DNA of 64,000 nucleotides from Vandiemenella viatica (lineage: Eukaryota > Arthropoda > Insecta > Orthoptera > Morabidae), in assembly GCA_031002005.1 (NCBI GenBank), contig JARYHS010009186.1:258197199-258261198 (forward strand), given 5' to 3'. The translations under genes were made by a program, and so were the position numbers. Below the pieces are notes generated by a model. The model worked only from the letters and a program-made list of their open reading frames with translations. It did not search any database and was not told the origin of the DNA. Below are positions 54,501 to 60,500 of this stretch, piece after piece. Each line of letters starts with the position of its first letter. Within the stretch, counting starts at the first letter, position 1.

Positions 54501-57500
54501 GGACGGCAGTTCGAATCCCCGTCCGGGCATCCAGATTTGGGTTTTCCATGGTTTCCCAAAACACTCCAGGCAAATGCCGGGATGCTTCCTTCAAAAGGCC
54601 ATGGCCGAATTCCTTCACATTCCTTGCCCCCATCCTTGCCCCCCATCCTTTCCAGTCTCTAAAGACCTCGCTGTTGAGAGACGTAAAGCAGTTAAAAAAA
54701 AAAATCATTTATGTGCACAAAGTTCCATCAAAATTGGATAAAATATGTGGGTTTGTATAAAAATTAACAGGGGAGAGGGTTTAGTTTTTGGATTTTTTGT
54801 TTTTAAAAACCTTTATGCCACCCACCACTTTCTTTCAAAATTTCAGGTCAATCAAGCAACTAATATTCGAGTTTTGAGAGCACAAATGGAGGCCGAATTT
54901 GTATATAAAAAGATTACAAATTTTTGGCATCCTCACTCACCCACCTCCAGCCAGGAGACCAAGGGCTACGTACCACCACAACCGCAAGCGGATGGCGGTG
55001 AGCGGTCATGGACAAAAGTCTGTTTTTACATACACTAGCTTTTTAAATATATATATATATATTGATATTGATTTTCTTTGGTTTCACTGACATGATTTTA
55101 CTCAGGTAGGTTTATTCAAGTAGTTCCAACTGTATCAGCAGTTCAGACTTTGTTATATGAATTTGAATCATAGCAAGATAGTTGTAAGAATCCAAGAATT
55201 TCCTTTACTTTCACTGATGCCATTGTAAGACGACAAGCTTATGCTTAGGGTGGAGCATAAACACTTGATCTCAGCTGTAACGCTGTAACCGTGTGTAGCC
55301 TTGGATCCACAGTTCTGACTTAAATACCCAAAAAACTATGGAAAGGTAAAAGTTCAATGATGATAACTAGTCCATTCTTGTTAGATAACTGTATTCTTCA
55401 AAATTTAGCAAAGTCAGAAAACTGTACAGGCAATCAAACAAATTATGCGAAGAACATTTTGCAGATCCGACCAACCATTCGAGCTAGACCAATCTCACAC
55501 CCCCACAGTTACTTAGTTACATGAGTTATTTAACTTGACTTTCCTCCATGACTTCAAAATTCAACCGTTACTGCATAAGTTGGTACTTTGCCGCGCCACA
55601 TTCCCAAAATTAGCTACCGTTCTTCAAAGCTGGTAATGCACACTGAGACTGCTGCTGTTTGAGTGGGGAGAGAGTAGCTTCTGGAGGGGGTATTTATAGG
55701 ATCTACCCCTGGGAACCAGTCTCTCCGGTCTTTCCCACGAAACTGATCAGAAAACTGATCAGTTACTGACGACACTCCGCCCTACAATTTGACCTTGACA
55801 ATAAAAACAATCCTATTTCTCCGAAATTTAGGTAGTTGTTAGATATTATTACAAACGTCAAATTAAGTTATTGTAAAAATTTTTGTAACTTTAATAATGT
55901 CACCAGAAAAGAGTCATTAAGATGTGATTGCCATAACTTTTGAAATATTACACCTATTAAACTGAAACAAATGTTATTCTATTCTCCTATTGCTCATTTA
56001 TCATCTGATATCAAATAAAGTATTTTACCTAATTTTGAAAGTGGGATAAAGTTCGAAAACAAAATTTGATGACTTGAAATATTCAGAACATCGACTTGAA
56101 AATAGCTTCAAACAAATTTCCATATTGAAAAACAGTCACTGTAAAAATTTGGAATATTCCCTGATTTATTACGAATTTTAGAATATTATTCCTCCCTAAT
56201 GCGTATCAAATTTGAGCTAAACTGTGCAAGCTTTTCTGGTGCCAAAACCTATTTCCCTTTATTACAATTAAATGCTTTAATATTATGAAATAAAACTTTT
56301 TCAGAAACCTTTATTTAAATAAACTTTACTCTGAACATAATTTCTTCTCATGAATTCCCGAATAAGACTGCAATATTTAACTTTTTCATGAAGCACATGT
56401 CTTGCAATACCAAATTATATTAAAAAACGACCTTTAGAATACATTAAACTTTTCAAAATTTTAATATGTTGTTTCAACCTAAATTACGCTACTTTCTATC
56501 TATCACTTCTTAAGCCTCGTATCCACTTGAGCACACTCAAGCGAATGAGCCGCTCATTCATTTGAGCGCGCTCATTCGAGCGTGCTCAAGGAAAAGGAAA
56601 TTTTGGTCGAACGAGCCTGGCTTCAGTGCTCAGAAAACGCTCGGCTATTGACGTGTCGTCACGCGTAGCTGCGGCCTTTATTATTATCCATACGATGTCA
56701 AAACATAGAAGAAAATTACCAAGTTGATGATGGATTAGAGAAAGTCATCGTCATTGAAGAAATTACCTTAATAATTTAATTCGTGAATTGACTTTAGAAG
56801 AAGACAATGAGCTATTTCAAAACTTTACGAGATCGATTTAGAACATTTCCCACCAGAATAACTTTAATATTCCTATCCTCAGAAAGTCCCTACACAAGCC
56901 TTGTAAGGTATCCCTCGTTATATTTGCAATATTTGGTTAGAATCGGGCCGAGTTTTGGGTTAACTTTAGTATCCGGTACCACACGTTAAATCGAGTTGAC
57001 AACACTTTCCATACACTAAAGTGAATAAATAATCCATAACCAAGGTAAATAACATATAAATTGCATTAAATCAACAATATTCTAATAGGAAATAGATAAC
57101 CCCATGTAAAAGTAAACTTGTAATACCAGATACTGACATGATTTAACGAGTTATTCAGAACCGATTTGAAAGGAGGAAATGGCCATAAATAGTAAATATA
57201 GTCACTAAATAAACCTTTTATCATGTTTAATACGCATTATTTCAGAGATAAAGTAGATAAATAATTTCCATACAAGGAAAATCTAACCATTAAATTTTAG
57301 CATATACCAGTTTTGGTATTTCTGAAGTGATTTTCGTTCAGTAAAGAGTATAAAAGTCTAATAATACACAGGCCTAGAACTATTATAAACATAACTTCAC
57401 ATTTAAATACCGTTTAGCAAGTATTTTAAGGAAATAGACTGGAGAGTAGACTAAAGTAGTATGAAAATATCACATTGTAATGAAACTTGACCATTTTAGA

Positions 57501-60500
57501 GTCCTAAAAGTCAACAGAATAATCCTTGAGACAGTGTAGTAGATTAATTAACAGATTTCTGATGGTTTTCAAGCATTTAATAGTCACAAGAAGTAGTTAT
57601 GAAGAAATTTCAGTACTCATTTTCTTAAACAGTTCACATAAATAATTTGAGGTCTTTTAAGTAGTTTCAGGATTTAAAGAGTAGACTAATATAAAGGGAA
57701 TAAACTAATCTTTCAGTTTTAATAGGTGTTAAGCTGTTTCAAGCTGTAAAATACGAGATATCAGTGAATAAACAGGCGCCGGTAAACCAACTAATTTGTT
57801 CAACTTTTCGGAATTAATTCTAACACTTATAAGTCATTTCCAGAGCGCTAAGAACATGTAAATACCAGTTAACACATATAATTAATTTTCTAAACACATT
57901 TAAAGACATTTTACTAACCTGTTGTCTGTTAATCCAATCACAAAGTAAATTGCTATAGACACTGCACATATAAAATGCTTTTGCACTGATTTTAAACACA
58001 GTCATACAGTAAAAAGTAGCTAATAAATTAAAACAGTCCTAAATAGAATCAAATTCATCTAAATCTTGTAGTTTCTAACCGTTTAAGTATTTGTAAATAC
58101 GATCTGAACACGTAAAATAAGCCGCCCGACTTCAACATTTTATTATTCAAAAGCCTACTTAGATTCCGGGTTAAAAATTAGTTTGTCGTAAAAATACATT
58201 CTTTTAGCTTCCTACAGATTAATCTTACGTCATTTAAAGCAATAGAACCGATGTTATAGGTTTTGCAAATTCACTCGACATAAAATCCACGTGTAAATAA
58301 CTAAATAATTTATTGTGTCTCAGAGGTAACAGCTACAAAGATGAAATAAACACAAAAATACGCAGTTTAATTCAGGCTACACAGTGATAATTTTTCCGGC
58401 GTAATAATCCATAAACCTTCAGAGTTATACCATAAAACATAAATAATAGTTACCACTGATTGTTAGGAATTACTAGTTTTACCATAACTCAACAGATTTA
58501 AACAAAGTTTATACTTTGCGAGAGACTAAAATCGGGAATAATATTTTGAGCCTAATTTCGGGTTAGTAATTAAAGCCAATTTTTAAAAAAGGTAACAACA
58601 CTTTGACTAATACGGTAGTTCACTTCTAACACATCCATATTTGGTAATGTTTTAGAGAGAGAAGCGATCACGTGACCGAGTCTATATAGTTGTCGCGGGC
58701 ACTCAGCTCTGGGCACTTGGCTGGAACACCTCGTAGTGAAATCATGTAACTTCTCGTGTGGTGAATTCAACGGTCGCGGTATGCACAGAGTGGTGAATGC
58801 CGGGTAGTGGTGACGTCATGGTAGGTCAGGCTGGGCACGAGTCTATGGACAGGACGCGTTAGTGGCGGCCATTGTTTGAAAGTGTAGACCATCATCATTT
58901 CGCACAATCAGCTTCAGGATATGTGTATTTCGAACCTTTGTTTTATTTTCACCGGGGGAATGCGGTTTTGCTCTTGATTCTCAACTTGTGATTTTTGGTG
59001 AAGATGAATGTCCGATGGCCTTGCTAACTGTAAAATGACATTATTAACGTGAAAATTTTGGAAAATATAATTCTGTGATTTCGACTTGTGACTTTCATTT
59101 ATACTTTAGTACCCTTCTTGTGGTGGGTTTAAAACTACAAGTGGCGACTGTGGTCAATGTTAACAGTTAGCATAAACATTTTAACACGGTTACAGAACTT
59201 TCTTTTGGACTTAGAATATTTTTGGACGACATCTGGTTCAGGTGATTTAGTCGGTATCCAACCCCCAGTATACGACCTGTCCCTGACAGCCTGCAGTATA
59301 TGTTCAAAGTATATAAACCAAGCATCATCTGTTTAGTACGGGTAGTCTGTGATGGCACTATTGAGTTACACCAAAATTATATGAAGGCTGGTACCTATTT
59401 TTAATTTGTGTTTACAAATATAGATTTAAAGGTTATTTTTATGTTTTTTTTAAAAAAAATTATGGCATTGATTTCAAGTTTTTAATAAAAATTGGTAATA
59501 CAATTATATTGCCTGGCACAAAATCAATATGATTTTAGGCACTTAGGATCTGAATTTCGTAACACCAAATTCAATCAAAATCCGTTCAGCTGTGAGAAAT
59601 ACTATTAAAAAAGACTTACCACTTCCCGTTATAAAAGTTCTCTTCTGTTTTGATCGTTCTCGCCTGAATGACCCTAGCTGGCTTGTTATTTTTTTTCTTT
59701 ACATCATCGATACTAAAGTTTAATATCTCGCTGATTTCACGCCATCCACCTTATTTTTTAGTTCCATTATAATACTGGAGCTATCCCATAACACCCTCTT
59801 TGATTCATACGCATCAATTAGAGTTAAGCAAGTTTCATTGTCCCACGTGCTCGCGCTCATTGTAGAAACCGCCAAATACCGTCCACACTGAGCGCCGAAC
59901 AAACACTGGCTCGCCTTTGAGCATTTCAAAATACCGACAACCGATCGGCTCGCCCCGAGCGCGCTCGCTGTCGTTCGTTGCGAGTGTGCTCAAGCGTCCA
60001 CACTTGAGCCGCTCGCTTCACTGAGCGGCTCATTCGCCTGAGCGTGCTCAAGTGGATACGAGGCCTTAACTGTTTTCTAATGACTGAATACCTCGATTTT
60101 AGAGTGGAAAATTACGTGACAAAATTTTAAACCGGCAAATCTCTTTTAAACACCTTTAAACTCTCAGTAAGATCTTCTAACAACAAACTTAATCATCTTC
60201 TGGCTATTTATTTACCTAAACATCTTCTGAACTAAAGAAATATATTGATTTAGTGAAGTTATATGAAAGTTAAATATTACATGTTCAAATCTGAGGTTAA
60301 GTTTCTCAACAGCTGTTTAAATGAATTTAACTATTGAATTTACTGTTCATACCTGAATTAATGCTTATGTAGGACATATTACTAGGAATTATTATCAAAA
60401 TTAACGGTAAAATTACTTTAAGGTGGTGGTACCATATATTTCAATTGAACTAGCGATCTATGAAACTAATTTTGTTATGCAAAATTCTAAGATGTGTTAC

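Larger units (their letters stand above)
56513..60065. mobile_element. PIF/Harbinger-like element, internally rearranged
   Basis: A 3553-bp segment with inverted ends AGCCTCGTATCCACTTGAGC and (reverse complement) GGCCTCGTATCCACTTGAGC, similar for over 40 bp. It is flanked by TTA (56510-56512 and 60066-60068), the 3-bp duplication of Harbinger elements. The ends contain many short TGAGCG/CGCTCA palindromes. Remnants of both Harbinger ORFs lie near opposite ends; the middle (56880-59590) is AT-rich and lacks the rest of the transposase. Confidence 0.8.
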
